Below are positions 9,156 to 18,603 of a stretch of DNA of 64,000 bases, piece after piece. The DNA is taken from contig NZ_JAGJEI010000015.1 in assembly GCF_018100985.1 (NCBI RefSeq), positions 1 through 64,000 on the forward strand. Reading direction: 5' to 3'. The notes below the pieces were generated by a model. The model was not told the DNA's origin and searched no databases. It saw only the letters and a program-made list of their open reading frames with translations. Origin of the DNA: Pseudoalteromonas sp. MMG007 (GTDB taxonomy: Bacteria; Pseudomonadota; Gammaproteobacteria; Enterobacterales; Alteromonadaceae). The position numbers and the translations under genes were made by a program. Numbering within the stretch: position 1 is the stretch's first letter; every line of letters begins with the position of its first letter.

Positions 9156-11126
9156 TTAACCGAACAAACCTTTTAGTTTATCTTTCACTTTATCTTTGGC
9201 TTTTTCTTTTGCATCTTCTTTGGCGTCATCTAGCTTCTGTTTTGCTTCATCTTTAAGCGCATTACTCACGTCTAATTTAATACCCACATCGTGGAATGGG
9301 CCTTTTATACGTAGAGGTATTTTAAAGCCAGTACTATCATCAGTAGTCCCTTGCCCTTCAATAGAATCAACAATCCCTGTAACTAAGCGGTAATCTATAT
9401 TTGTTTTTGGTAAATCTACGTCGCCTTCACCAGAAATACGAATTAGTGGGCTAATTAGTGAAAGATCAGTATTGTTTCCCACACCATTAGTAAAATTAAA
9501 GCTACCTGAAAGCGCAGAGAAATCAGTTTGCTCTGATTCTTCAAAACCTGTGTCTAGCCCTTCACTTACCGCACCAAGATTACCAGTAATAAGCTCCTTA
9601 CCTTTACGAACCATTTCAGCTACGTTTGCACCTTTTACAGCCCCATCAGCAAATTCAAAACCTAATTTACCGTTCAATGCATCAATAAACGATTTTTGAC
9701 TTTGACCCGTGGTCGTCAAGTCCCAATTTAATGAACCTTTACCCATTAACTTATCGAATCCAGCGGCATCAGTTAATAATGGTTGTGCATCTATGCCTGA
9801 CAAATCAAAATTAGTGGTTATTTTATAAGGTGTGTTTTGGGCGTTAATGTTAATGACCCCTTTACCAGTGCCCTCATATGCAGAAAAGCTATCAAGGCTT
9901 AATTTAGCCACGCTGCTTTTTAGTACCACTGTAAATTGGTTTGCACCAAGCTCAATATCATTCGCTTTTAAACCGCTTGAACGAATAACTACATTGGCAT
10001 CTAGTGCATTTAACGCACTTAAATCAATTTTAGTGTCATCCCAAACAATAGGCTGTGCTTCACTAGGTTCTGCACTCTGTTGCTCTTCCTGCTTCGCTAC
10101 TGTCTCTGGTAGGTATGGATTTAAATCGAGCATCCCTAAGTCAATATCAGCATTAACAGCTAAGCGGCTTCCTAAGTTAAGCTCACTTTTTCCTTTTATC
10201 TCTAGCTCATCTAATGTAGCGATTAGCTCTTCAAGGTTAAATGTCTCACCCGCAAGTTGCATTTTACCGTTAACACTAAAGGCATTAAACGCGTTTTGTT
10301 TAGCGTTTAAGTCTACGCCCTGCCATGCTGCAAGCTCTTTGACTGAGTCACCGCTGAGTGCCAACTCACCTTTTATATCTTTTCCTTGGTGAGCAATGCT
10401 GCCATTAAACGTTAAATCGACTAAACGAGAGTCGAGGCTTTGCGTAACATCAAATGTAGCGCCTTCTATCGCTTTTGCAGGTGTATCTAGTGTTATATCA
10501 AGCTCAAAACGCTCTTGCATATAAGTGATACCACCCTTTACTTCTAATGCTTTACGAAGAGAAGGAAGTAAAATAGCCAGCTCTAAATCACTAATTTGCT
10601 GCTTAGCGCCAGTTTGCCCATCTAGGTAAGTAAACGTACCGCCATAAATAGCTACCTCACCTAGCTCTATATCAAAGTTCTCTGGTAGTTTAACAGCCTC
10701 ACCTGATTGACTTTGCTCTGTGGGCTGCTCTGCTACAGCATCAAATAATTGCCAATTAGCTTTACCGTTTTTATCGGTTTCTAATAAAATATTGGGTTCA
10801 TTAATTACAAATTTATCAAGCTTAAACTCACCACCAAATAACGACATCCAAGGTATATGAACTGCTAGCTGCTGCATGCTTGCCATGTCATCTCGCGAAC
10901 CAGACTTCATGTTCGCAAAGTGCACGTCGTTAAGTTCTAACTTTAACGCAGGAAATACGCTAAGCGTTTTATCGCCATTTATAGTAAGTGTGCGGCCAGT
11001 TGTGCTTTCAACCTGCTGCGAAACTTTGTTAAAAATGGTATCAGTAGGAATTAAAAATGGCGCGGCAATAATTAATGCAATACAAAGTAGGAGTATTACA
11101 CCAACAATTTTAAATAAGGTCTTCAT
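9156..11126 (-). CDS. AsmA family outer-membrane biogenesis protein
   Basis: Protein of 656 residues from the ATG at 11126. An ATG two codons earlier directly abuts the AAAGG ribosome site, so it is less likely. One N-terminal membrane anchor (residues 4-24) is followed by the AsmA domain: the start reads PTDTIFNKVSQQVESTTGRTL, and the C-terminal half contains LGFEFADGAVKGANVAEMVRKGKELI and LSSLSG-type repeats. The extreme C-terminus is a lysine-rich, highly charged helix of about 40 residues. AsmA-like proteins are periplasm-spanning, related to lipid-transfer bridges, and affect outer-membrane assembly. It is a single gene with its own terminator. Confidence 0.88.
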   Translation of the reverse strand: MKTLFKIVGVILLLCIALIIAAPFLIPTDTIFNKVSQQVESTTGRTLTINGDKTLSVFPALKLELNDVHFANMKSGSRDDMASMQQLAVHIPWMSLFGGEFKLDKFVINEPNILLETDKNGKANWQLFDAVAEQPTEQSQSGEAVKLPENFDIELGEVAIYGGTFTYLDGQTGAKQQISDLELAILLPSLRKALEVKGGITYMQERFELDITLDTPAKAIEGATFDVTQSLDSRLVDLTFNGSIAHQGKDIKGELALSGDSVKELAAWQGVDLNAKQNAFNAFSVNGKMQLAGETFNLEELIATLDELEIKGKSELNLGSRLAVNADIDLGMLDLNPYLPETVAKQEEQQSAEPSEAQPIVWDDTKIDLSALNALDANVVIRSSGLKANDIELGANQFTVVLKSSVAKLSLDSFSAYEGTGKGVININAQNTPYKITTNFDLSGIDAQPLLTDAAGFDKLMGKGSLNWDLTTTGQSQKSFIDALNGKLGFEFADGAVKGANVAEMVRKGKELITGNLGAVSEGLDTGFEESEQTDFSALSGSFNFTNGVGNNTDLSLISPLIRISGEGDVDLPKTNIDYRLVTGIVDSIEGQGTTDDSTGFKIPLRIKGPFHDVGIKLDVSNALKDEAKQKLDDAKEDAKEKAKDKVKDKLKGLFG

Positions 11127-11132
11127 GATCAT

Positions 11133-11435
11133 CCTTTCAAACGTGCAAATAATGTTCTTATCATAGCGAGTGTTAGCTTTAAAATCATTGTAGTTATAAT
11201 AAAAAAGCGTTTTATTGCAATTTATTTACCTAAAAATGAATTTGTGCTGAAAAACGACTTAACTGACACATACAATTTTAAAAAAACGTAAGTTAATATC
11301 TATCGTACTTATTGAAGTTCTTCAACATTGCATACATTAATTTCTTAGGTATGATGCACGCCCCTGTTGCTATTGGTGTATTTACGCTAAAATGAAGCAG
11401 CTAAAAAATGTATCTAATCGGAGAGTCTTCAAAGC
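11133..11435. promoter_or_regulatory. Divergent promoter region with a candidate sigma-70 promoter
   Basis: This 300-base gap separates the AsmA-family gene from a divergent unknown gene. On the plus strand TTGCAT (11328-11333) and TATGAT (11350-11355) are 16 bases apart and are followed by a GC-rich discriminator, a plausible promoter for the 387-residue gene. The perfect inverted repeat TTGAAG-TT-CTTCAA (11312-11325) sits just before the -35 box and looks like an operator. No small gene is visible. Confidence 0.45.
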
Positions 11436-12599
11436 ATGAAAAAACTGCTAATTTCACCGTCAAAAATGGCGCTAGGCGAGCAAGAAAGTCAAATTTACCA
11501 AAATATTTTGAAGCAAGCTTCAGAACTTAGCCTAAACCTAATGGCCGTGAAAGTAGAAAACCACCCAGAAGATTTTTTAGGTTGGTGCTACGAGTTACTG
11601 AGCGCAAGTAAAGATCGTATTAATTACGACTTGCTTGAAACGCCACAGCTTCCCATTTTAAAAAAGTTACACGATCAACTCATATCAGCAATTAGCTTTT
11701 TACAAGTTAAAACTTTACGCGTTGCGCCTTGGCCAGTAGTAAGTATGTTTGTAGAGCAACATAAAGAGCTTATTGCTCTTGAAGAACAGCTTCGTTTAAC
11801 GAATTACATAAGCAGTATTCGCCAGCAATCACTAAAGGAAATGCTCCCTGAAGATTTACTTACCTTTAGTGGTAAGCATACATCTGCCCTAGACCCAAGC
11901 ACGTATAATTTTGACGTTGAATGGTTTGCTTCAACTAAAAGCGCTAAAGGTTTTCACCAAATGCTAGCAGACTTACCTGGTGCATTTGATGATGCGCTAA
12001 GTCATATCCCTCTTGAAGGCGATGTAGAGCAAAATGACTACCAACAATTCGTTGTAGCTTACTTAAATGCATTTAACGCCACAGATGAAAAACCAACATT
12101 AGCGCCAGCAACTCGCTTGTTAGCTATGCGTCGCCCTGATGTATTTACCCCAATTAGTAATAGCCGACTAGATGCCCTATGTGGCGCACTTGGTATTACT
12201 AAACTAAATAATCGTGATTTTGAACGTTACTGGCAAGATATTGTGCAAAGCATACACGCTATGTCGTGGTTTAAAATGGCGAGTGGCTCAAATGAATTAG
12301 AAACTCAACTTGTGGGTATTAAAGCACTACTACCCTGCTTTTTTTACTACGCAGATAAAAGCACAGCCGATAACTCTAACTACATAAAGTTACTGAGCAA
12401 GCCTAAGCGTAGTACGTCCACTACTGGAAAGACGCAGCGTAGAGGCAAGGAATCGGCAGAGATTTTAGTAGATCGCGCCCTTGCCGCCGATGATATCCCG
12501 GAGCATATCCGCACTAAGCGTGATTCAATTATTAGCGAAGTACAAAAAGGTCGCGGTGTAAACGAAACAATTAGCCTTATGCGCACTATATTTGGCTAA
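11436..12599 (+). CDS. Conserved-looking protein of unknown function
   Basis: I do not recognise this 387-residue protein. It has no signal peptide or membrane segment and looks soluble and cytoplasmic. The first 250 residues are mostly helical, with acidic surfaces. The C-terminal 80 residues are basic near KPKRSTSTTGKTQRRGKES and end in EILVDRALAADDIPEHIRTK. A region reading TRLLAMRRPDVFTPISNSRLDALCGALG (about 220-250) could be a conserved core. A GGAGAG ribosome site precedes the ATG. Base composition matches the neighbours, so it does not look recently acquired. It is monocistronic and followed by a hairpin. Confidence 0.75.
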   Translation: MKKLLISPSKMALGEQESQIYQNILKQASELSLNLMAVKVENHPEDFLGWCYELLSASKDRINYDLLETPQLPILKKLHDQLISAISFLQVKTLRVAPWPVVSMFVEQHKELIALEEQLRLTNYISSIRQQSLKEMLPEDLLTFSGKHTSALDPSTYNFDVEWFASTKSAKGFHQMLADLPGAFDDALSHIPLEGDVEQNDYQQFVVAYLNAFNATDEKPTLAPATRLLAMRRPDVFTPISNSRLDALCGALGITKLNNRDFERYWQDIVQSIHAMSWFKMASGSNELETQLVGIKALLPCFFYYADKSTADNSNYIKLLSKPKRSTSTTGKTQRRGKESAEILVDRALAADDIPEHIRTKRDSIISEVQKGRGVNETISLMRTIFG

Positions 12600-12606
12600 A
12601 AACTTC

Positions 12607-12641
12607 TAACCTAACTGTATTTATCTGGTGCAGTTAGGTTA
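12607..12641 (+). terminator. Hairpin after the unknown gene, possible terminator
   Basis: A perfect 11-bp inverted repeat (TAACCTAACTG / CAGTTAGGTTA) with a 13-base loop starts seven bases after the stop codon. It is followed only by ATTTATG, so the U-tract is weak. It may end transcription or protect the 3' end of the mRNA. Confidence 0.5.
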
Positions 12642-12761
12642 ATTTATGCACCAGCAGTGTGCGCAATACTTCCTTCCTCATAATACTACGCTTTAATAGA
12701 AAACCTTCAAGCATCTGTTTTATATCAATAAAAAACCATTTTAAAGATAATTTAATTGAGC

Positions 12762-12777
12762 TGGCACATACAGTGCA
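12762..12777 (+). promoter_or_regulatory. Candidate sigma-54 promoter of the TorF-type porin
   Basis: TGGCAC-ATACA-GTGCA matches the sigma-54 consensus (TGGCAC, five bases, TTGCA) except for one base, with the essential GG and GC in correct spacing. It lies about 100 bases before the porin start. Members of this porin family are often linked to ammonium transport genes, which makes nitrogen control via NtrC plausible. Confidence 0.6.
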
Positions 12778-12877
12778 AATATACCGTTAGTTAAACAATA
12801 AAAAGCCGCCAGCCAAAAGGGTTGCGAATACATAATAAAAACCTTGGCGAGCAAAAATCATATAACGGGAAATGGAC

Positions 12878-13564
12878 ATGTTAAAACTAAAAAAAACCAT
12901 CGCTATTAGCGCAATAGCATTAATGGGTGCAACTTCTTTAACGTCAACGGCTGTACATGCTGAAGTAACAGCAAACGCTGCGGCAACATCTAACTATTTA
13001 TGGCGTGGACAAGAGCAAACTGGGGGAGATGCTGCTGTTTCTGGTGGTATTGATTACGCAGATGAGTCTGGCTTTTATGCTGGTACTTGGGTATCAAATG
13101 CTTCATGGGCCGACGAAATGACTTATGAGCTAGACCTATACGCTGGCTTTGGTGGCGATATTAATGAAACAGTTAGCTATGATGTAGGTTACATTTACTA
13201 CGCATACCCAGATGCAGCGTCTGAAGCAGATGCTGATTTCTCTGAAATTTACGGTAGCATTAGTGTAGAAGGTTTTACTTTTGGTGCAGCAGTACTTGCT
13301 ACTTCAGCTGCTGACGGTGATGGCACTGACTTTGGTGATTCATTATACCTAAATGCTGATTACAGCTTTGCTGTTGGCAGCAATGGTACGGAAATGGCAC
13401 TTCATTTAGGTCATTACTCTGGTGACTTTATTGGCGATGATAATATTATTGATTACGGTATCTCTGTATCAAAAGATGGTTTTACTTTTGGCGTATCTGA
13501 CACCGACATGGACGAATCAGATGTTAAAGTTTACGTAGCATATGCAGTAGACTTTACGCTATAG
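12878..13564 (+). CDS. TorF family putative porin (TIGR02001-type)
   Basis: Secreted protein of 228 residues. The ATG at 12878 is chosen over one at 12872 because GGGA lies seven bases before it. Residues 1-26 are a signal peptide ending STAVHA-E. The mature part starts with the family signature AAATSNYLWRGQEQTGGDAAVSGGIDY. It then alternates short beta strands ending in aromatics (FYAGTWVSN, YELDLYAGFGG, YDVGYIYYAYP) and ends VKVYVAYAVDFTL with a terminal aromatic pattern typical of outer-membrane beta barrels. The function is a presumed small porin. Strong acidic bias fits a marine surface protein. Confidence 0.85.
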   Translation: MLKLKKTIAISAIALMGATSLTSTAVHAEVTANAAATSNYLWRGQEQTGGDAAVSGGIDYADESGFYAGTWVSNASWADEMTYELDLYAGFGGDINETVSYDVGYIYYAYPDAASEADADFSEIYGSISVEGFTFGAAVLATSAADGDGTDFGDSLYLNADYSFAVGSNGTEMALHLGHYSGDFIGDDNIIDYGISVSKDGFTFGVSDTDMDESDVKVYVAYAVDFTL

Positions 13565-13592
13565 AAAAGAATGTGTTACTTGCTGCAACACG

Positions 13593-13620
13593 AAGGGCCT
13601 TTTGGCCCTTTTCTCGTTTT
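13593..13620 (+). terminator. Terminator of the TorF-type porin gene
   Basis: AAGGGCC - TTTT - GGCCCTT forms a perfect 7-bp stem followed by TTCTCGTTTTT. It lies 29 bases after the stop codon. Confidence 0.9.
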
Positions 13621-13904
13621 TAGAACAGCTTAAATACCCATAACGCCCTCTAAGGTTAGCAACTAATACGCTCGACCATACGCCTCGGTTAATCAATCAC
13701 TATCTCCCTGAGGTTAAATCATTTACCTGTTATACCAACTCGCTTAAGTGACTAATCTATTTTGGGTGAGAGAAACGCGGCGGAACCTAAACAAAAATTC
13801 ACTATTTAGTTTTTCTAAACCAGAGGTTTTAACGCAGCTAGCTGCCACGTTTAGCCCTGAAGTAATTAAGTATTATTGAGGGTTAATGCTATACACATTA
13901 GCTA
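13621..13904. other. Non-coding spacer with possible dispersed-repeat remnant
   Basis: No gene is visible. The stretch from about 13732 begins TTATACCAACTCGCTTAAGT and runs to about 13880. It resembles, from memory, degenerate intergenic repeats common in Alteromonadales, but I see only one copy here. A perfect 12-base palindrome GCAGCTAGCTGC sits at 13834-13845. No transposase or clear terminal repeats are present. Confidence 0.4.
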
Positions 13905-13907
13905 AAA

Positions 13908-13932
13908 AAAGGCCGCACTAAATGCGGCCTTT
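13908..13932 (-). terminator. Terminator of the ABC permease-peptidase gene
   Basis: A perfect 10-bp stem (AAAGGCCGCA / TGCGGCCTTT on the plus strand) with a five-base loop is followed on the minus strand by a run of seven T. It begins 18 bases after the stop codon. Confidence 0.92.
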
Positions 13933-13949
13933 AAGTTAATAGCTAATAT

Positions 13950-16900
13950 TTAAAACTTAGCTAGGTTGTTTTTACTGTCTTTATCTACAAGCTTAATGTA
14001 CGGGTCTACCCCTGCAAACATCGGCTTTTCTTTTACTTTTAGCTCAATAGTATTGGTACCAGATACTATTTGATGCTTTTGCGAGTAAATAACAAAGTCT
14101 TCAGCGAGTAGGTTTTCAGGGTCATCGCTAAACAATGCAATATCAATTAGCTCATCGAGTGGTTGCTCGGTTTCTTCACCTTGTCCATCGGCATGCTGCT
14201 TTGTTGCTTCAACGTTCAGTGTTACTGTATAAAAACCTTCGCTATCAACATCATCTGTAACCGAGATTTCTTTCATTTCAAGCTCATAAAGCGTTATATA
14301 TTTAAACTGATCGTCAATAAAGCGTTGTTCAGCTTGTGTTGCATCTCGCTTTAAGTAACTAAGTAAATCAAGTGTGGTTGGGTATGGCATTGATTGGTAT
14401 TTAAACTCATTCAAAAACGCTTTAAGTGCGGCATTTAAGCGTTTTTCACCTAAGCGGTCATACAAAGCCATCATTGCAACTGAGCCTTTATTGTAATGAA
14501 GATATTGTTGCGACTGTGTTTTATACAGCGGCATTTCTTCAAAGGCTTCGCCAGTACGGCCCATTAAGTATTTATCTAACTCGTACTTTAAGAATTTACG
14601 AAGCTTCTCGGCGCCAAAGCGTTTTTTTAGCACCATAAGCGCACTGTATTGGGAAAGTGTTTCAGAAATAACGGCACTGCCCTCTACATTAGCCCCCGAT
14701 ACTTGATGCCCCCACCATTGGTGTGCAACTTCATGTGCGGTTACATAGTAAGGTAAGTCAACTTTACTCTCATCTCTTAGGTCTGTAATAAAGCCAATAC
14801 TTTCTGAGTAAGGCACCGTATTGGCAAAACTTTGCGCAAATGAGCGATACTTAGGAAACTCAATTATACGAAGCTGCTTATGCTGATATGGCCCAAAGGC
14901 TTGAGTGTAGTAATTTATTGAGTCTTGTACTGACTCAATCATACGGTCAACATTCCATGCATGATCTTTGTGGTAGTACACCTCAATGTTTACACCGTTG
15001 TGCTCCACCTTTTTACTTTCAAGCTCTGCCGAAAGCACAGAATAAAAGTTTATAATTGGTGCATCCATTTCATAAACAAAAGTACGGCGCCCGTCTTTTA
15101 CACTCTCACTTTTTAAGTAACCAGGTGTAATAGCAAACTGCGATTCATCGGTGGTTACCGTTGCCTTGTAGTTTATAAACCCATTAGCAGGACCAAACTC
15201 ATTTTGCGTATAAAAACGACTGTCTTCTAGTTTATGTGCGCGCTCAAGTTCGGGTAAGTCGTGCTTACGGCGCTCATACTTATCGGCAATTTGAAAATAC
15301 TTTTGATAACCAAAACGCGGTAGTAATTCTCTATTATTTATAAAAGTACCGTTGTGCACGAGTTGAGTATCAGATCCTCTATCAACAAAACCGTCGTGTT
15401 CACGAGAAACAGAAAGCTCACCTTCGCGTACTTCATTCGGCATTAGCGGTTGTTCAAACTCAAACCATACCATGCCAAAATCGGTTAAACGCTCAACTAT
15501 TTTTCCGCCCGCCATTTTTACATCCCAGCTTTTAGATTGGCTAGGCTCGATAATTAACACACGGGTTATTGGCTCGTTTGCGGTATTGGTAAACTTAATT
15601 TTAGCCACGGCATTTAAAGCACGTTTTTTAGGATAAATATCAATGTGTAAATCAACATCAGTTATTATAGGCAGCGGTAAATCTTTGTATTGTGAGAACT
15701 CTTGCTCATACCTTACTTGTAGCGCTTTGTTATCATCACTTGTTACAAACTCATTGATTACACGGGTGTTGTAATAAATGTTATAACCCGCGCCCACAAA
15801 TACCAATAAACTTATAACGGCTGTAACCTGGCCTTTTAAAGACATGTTGTAACGCACTAAAGATAAACGCGTACGCAATGTTTGCGATGGACCGCGATGC
15901 CATAAAGCAAACCCTACAATAGCTAAAAACACACTCAATGCACCCCAATATAGGGTATACCAATGCGCGCCTTGTAAAAAATGCCCGTAACCGTTTATGT
16001 CTGAATACGGTACGCTACTGCTTTGTGAAAAATGATACATATGATGCTCAAACCCGTAAGCACCCATTACCATTTGAGCAATGTAATACAGAATAAACAA
16101 ACCCATACCTATGTATTTATTAGGGCTAATTATTTGTAAAAAGAACGCCAATATAGCCATCATAATTAAAGGCAGTAATGTAAGGTAGCCCAATCTAAAT
16201 AAGTACTGGCCAAGCTCTAGGTTAAATTGCCCCTTAAATAGTTGCACTGCAATGGTAAACATCATGCCTACTAAATAAAGGCCACAAACTGCAGTGATTA
16301 GCGCAATAATTTTAGATACCCAAAACACACTGTTATGCACTGGGTAGCTGTCAACAATATCGCCCATACCACTGTGGCGTTCTCGCCAAACCAGCTCTGC
16401 GCTGTAATAAGCAATAATAATAAACATAAATATAGCGGAGGCGTTTTGAATAATGCCCACCATGTTTTGTGTGAGCGGCCAATCTGTTGTGCCATATGCG
16501 CCAATAGGCGCAAAAAGTGGTGCGAGTAACGTAATAATACTGACACCCGCTAAAATCATAAAAGGAGCACTTAATATAACCTGCTTAAGCTCAAATAAGC
16601 TGCGCATTACTAATTGCGATTGCGTATTGACCCCTTTTGACTTGTAATTTTTAGCGCTGCTAATAAGTGCTGCTTGTTTATTTTTTACAAACGTAGAAAC
16701 AGCAAATTGCTTTTTCTGTTTTTTAGTGACTACGCGGTTACCTAACTTTCCAAGGCCAAAAAACATCGCTAAACTTATTGCTACCCATAAAATACGGTTA
16801 ATTAAAAAATCGCCCGAGAGCGTTAACACTTCAGTATTTTTATCACTTACAGTCCAGTAACGGGTTAAGTCAATTAATGAACCAGTGCCAAATGGGTCTG

Positions 16901-17528
16901 CGTAAACAACAATATTTCTAAACGCTAAATCGTCAAAATAGATACTCGCCAATTGGTAACTTATATAGATCACCACGGCCGTTACATATACCGCCATTAT
17001 GGTTTTAAAATAAACCGCCACACTATTAAAAATAGCACTGAGCACCAATAAGCTTGGCACCGCTAAATATAAGAAAGGCGCAGCGTAATATATAAACTTA
17101 TTAGGGCCAACTAGCTCACTATCAAGCCAACCAACCAACAAACCAAATTGAGTTCCCAAAAACACGCCTAATGGCACCGTTAAAAAAACAACGAGCACAA
17201 CCAAGTAAGCACCAAAAAAACGTCCTGATTGATAAGCAAGCGGGTTAACGGGCTTACTAAACACCAGCTCATCCATTTTGGTCTCACTATTGCGAATCGC
17301 TGAGCTTGCAACAAAGTTAACCACTAAAAACATAGCAAGCGTACAAAAGATAACCGTTAAAAGCATAATGGTATAAGGCGAGTTCATATGAACATTAGCC
17401 CCACCTAGCGGAAACTTACTACTGGAGCTTATAAAAAACGCCATAAAAAAGAAGATTAATGAAGTCACATAAAATGAAGGCTGGCGCACAAAATAGCGCA
17501 GCTCAAACGCGAGCATATTAAAAAACAT
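13950..17528 (-). CDS. ABC transporter permease fused to M1 aminopeptidase
   Basis: A 1192-residue fusion. Residues 1 to about 590 hold some twelve membrane segments in two ABC-2-type permease halves (MLAFELRYFVRQPSFYVTS; and LFELKQVILSAPFMILAG near 300). From about 620 on is a periplasmic M1 metallopeptidase. The zinc site HEVAH is at about 931-935, with the third ligand Glu in ISETLSQYSALMV 20 residues after the second His. It follows its ATPase gene by nine bases with a strong AAGGGGG ribosome site. The substrate is unknown; linkage suggests export or membrane handling of peptides. The gene is complete. Confidence 0.9.
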   Translation of the reverse strand: MFFNMLAFELRYFVRQPSFYVTSLIFFFMAFFISSSSKFPLGGANVHMNSPYTIMLLTVIFCTLAMFLVVNFVASSAIRNSETKMDELVFSKPVNPLAYQSGRFFGAYLVVLVVFLTVPLGVFLGTQFGLLVGWLDSELVGPNKFIYYAAPFLYLAVPSLLVLSAIFNSVAVYFKTIMAVYVTAVVIYISYQLASIYFDDLAFRNIVVYADPFGTGSLIDLTRYWTVSDKNTEVLTLSGDFLINRILWVAISLAMFFGLGKLGNRVVTKKQKKQFAVSTFVKNKQAALISSAKNYKSKGVNTQSQLVMRSLFELKQVILSAPFMILAGVSIITLLAPLFAPIGAYGTTDWPLTQNMVGIIQNASAIFMFIIIAYYSAELVWRERHSGMGDIVDSYPVHNSVFWVSKIIALITAVCGLYLVGMMFTIAVQLFKGQFNLELGQYLFRLGYLTLLPLIMMAILAFFLQIISPNKYIGMGLFILYYIAQMVMGAYGFEHHMYHFSQSSSVPYSDINGYGHFLQGAHWYTLYWGALSVFLAIVGFALWHRGPSQTLRTRLSLVRYNMSLKGQVTAVISLLVFVGAGYNIYYNTRVINEFVTSDDNKALQVRYEQEFSQYKDLPLPIITDVDLHIDIYPKKRALNAVAKIKFTNTANEPITRVLIIEPSQSKSWDVKMAGGKIVERLTDFGMVWFEFEQPLMPNEVREGELSVSREHDGFVDRGSDTQLVHNGTFINNRELLPRFGYQKYFQIADKYERRKHDLPELERAHKLEDSRFYTQNEFGPANGFINYKATVTTDESQFAITPGYLKSESVKDGRRTFVYEMDAPIINFYSVLSAELESKKVEHNGVNIEVYYHKDHAWNVDRMIESVQDSINYYTQAFGPYQHKQLRIIEFPKYRSFAQSFANTVPYSESIGFITDLRDESKVDLPYYVTAHEVAHQWWGHQVSGANVEGSAVISETLSQYSALMVLKKRFGAEKLRKFLKYELDKYLMGRTGEAFEEMPLYKTQSQQYLHYNKGSVAMMALYDRLGEKRLNAALKAFLNEFKYQSMPYPTTLDLLSYLKRDATQAEQRFIDDQFKYITLYELEMKEISVTDDVDSEGFYTVTLNVEATKQHADGQGEETEQPLDELIDIALFSDDPENLLAEDFVIYSQKHQIVSGTNTIELKVKEKPMFAGVDPYIKLVDKDSKNNLAKF

Positions 17529-17537
17529 AGCGCCCCC

Positions 17538-18419
17538 TTATGCTACTTGGCTGTTACGATGATTAAGCAATGTAGAAAAATACACATCTTCTAGGTTTGC
17601 ACTGCTGAGCTCAAAACCTTCAGGGGCTTCATTGGCTAATACATGTAATATGGTTTGCCCAGCAAATAAGCGTTTTGAAATAACAGGCAGTTGCGGTTCA
17701 AGCTCTAGCGCTTCTTCTTGGCTCATAGCTTTGCGCCAAATTTGGCCTTGGAGTTTATCGGTAAGGGCAATGGGGTTACCCTCTAATAGTATTTTTCCGC
17801 CTGCCAGTACGGCCATGTTTGGGCAAAGCTCTGCTACATCTTCAACAATGTGGGTCGATAATATAACGACTTTTTGCTCGCCCAAGCTTACTAACAAGTT
17901 ATGAAAACGATTTCGCTCTTCAGGGTCTAGCCCTGCGGTGGGTTCATCAACAATTAGTAAATCAGGGTCGCCAAGTAAGGCTTGTGCAATTCCAAAACGC
18001 TGGCGCATACCGCCCGAAAAGCCACTTACGGCTTTTGAACGATGTTGATATAAATTAGTATGTGCAAGCAAGCCTTCCACCGACTCTTTACGCTCGCCTT
18101 TGTTATGAATGCCCTTCAAAACAGCCATGTGGTCCAGCAAGTCGTAAGCACTAACACGCGGGTATACGCCAAAATCTTGCGGTAGGTAACCTAAACGTTG
18201 GCGCAGAGCCTGTGGGTCTTTAAAAACATCAATACCATCAAAAGTGATTGAACCCGAATCGGCAGATTGCAACGTGGAAATAGTGCGCATAAGTGACGAT
18301 TTACCCGCGCCATTTGGCCCAAGCAGCCCAAACATCCCTTTTCCTATTGATAAATCAACACCTTGTAGTGCATGTACGCCATTATCGTAGGTTTTAGATA
18401 ACCCTGTTATTGATAGCAT
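17538..18419 (-). CDS. ABC transporter ATP-binding protein
   Basis: Protein of 293 residues from the ATG at 18419, which has an AGGAAG ribosome site; the open frame extends further without support. All ATPase motifs are present: Walker A GPNGAGKSS (about 34-42), Q-loop YLPQDFG, signature FSGGMRQR (about 137), Walker B LLIVDEPTAGLD and the switch His in LSTHIVEDV. The domain is of the ABC-2 / CcmA drug- or lipid-exporter type, with a C-terminal extension of about 70 residues. It is the first gene of a two-gene operon with the permease-peptidase fusion. Confidence 0.93.
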   Translation of the reverse strand: MLSITGLSKTYDNGVHALQGVDLSIGKGMFGLLGPNGAGKSSLMRTISTLQSADSGSITFDGIDVFKDPQALRQRLGYLPQDFGVYPRVSAYDLLDHMAVLKGIHNKGERKESVEGLLAHTNLYQHRSKAVSGFSGGMRQRFGIAQALLGDPDLLIVDEPTAGLDPEERNRFHNLLVSLGEQKVVILSTHIVEDVAELCPNMAVLAGGKILLEGNPIALTDKLQGQIWRKAMSQEEALELEPQLPVISKRLFAGQTILHVLANEAPEGFELSSANLEDVYFSTLLNHRNSQVA

Positions 18420-18603
18420 TTTTACTTCCTTGAATTCTAATAGTTTTTTATTGCGTTTTTTATACCACATAAAAAAAAGGAACATAAGTTACACGACAGT
18501 TAATTTTGTAACAATAAATAAACACAGCAAGTAAAAATACTTGCCTAGCATTTATTCAGTCGGTATAAAAACCACACACACTATTTATAAGAAGCGTAAA
18601 GCC

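Noticed and set aside
9832..10392. Long open frame on the plus strand opposite the AsmA-family gene (186 codons)
   Set aside because: Antisense to a clear coding gene, with Ser/Leu-rich composition expected from reverse reading and no ribosome site.
13834..13845. Palindrome GCAGCTAGCTGC as an attachment or operator site
   Set aside because: A single 12-base palindrome in a gene-free spacer has no supporting context.
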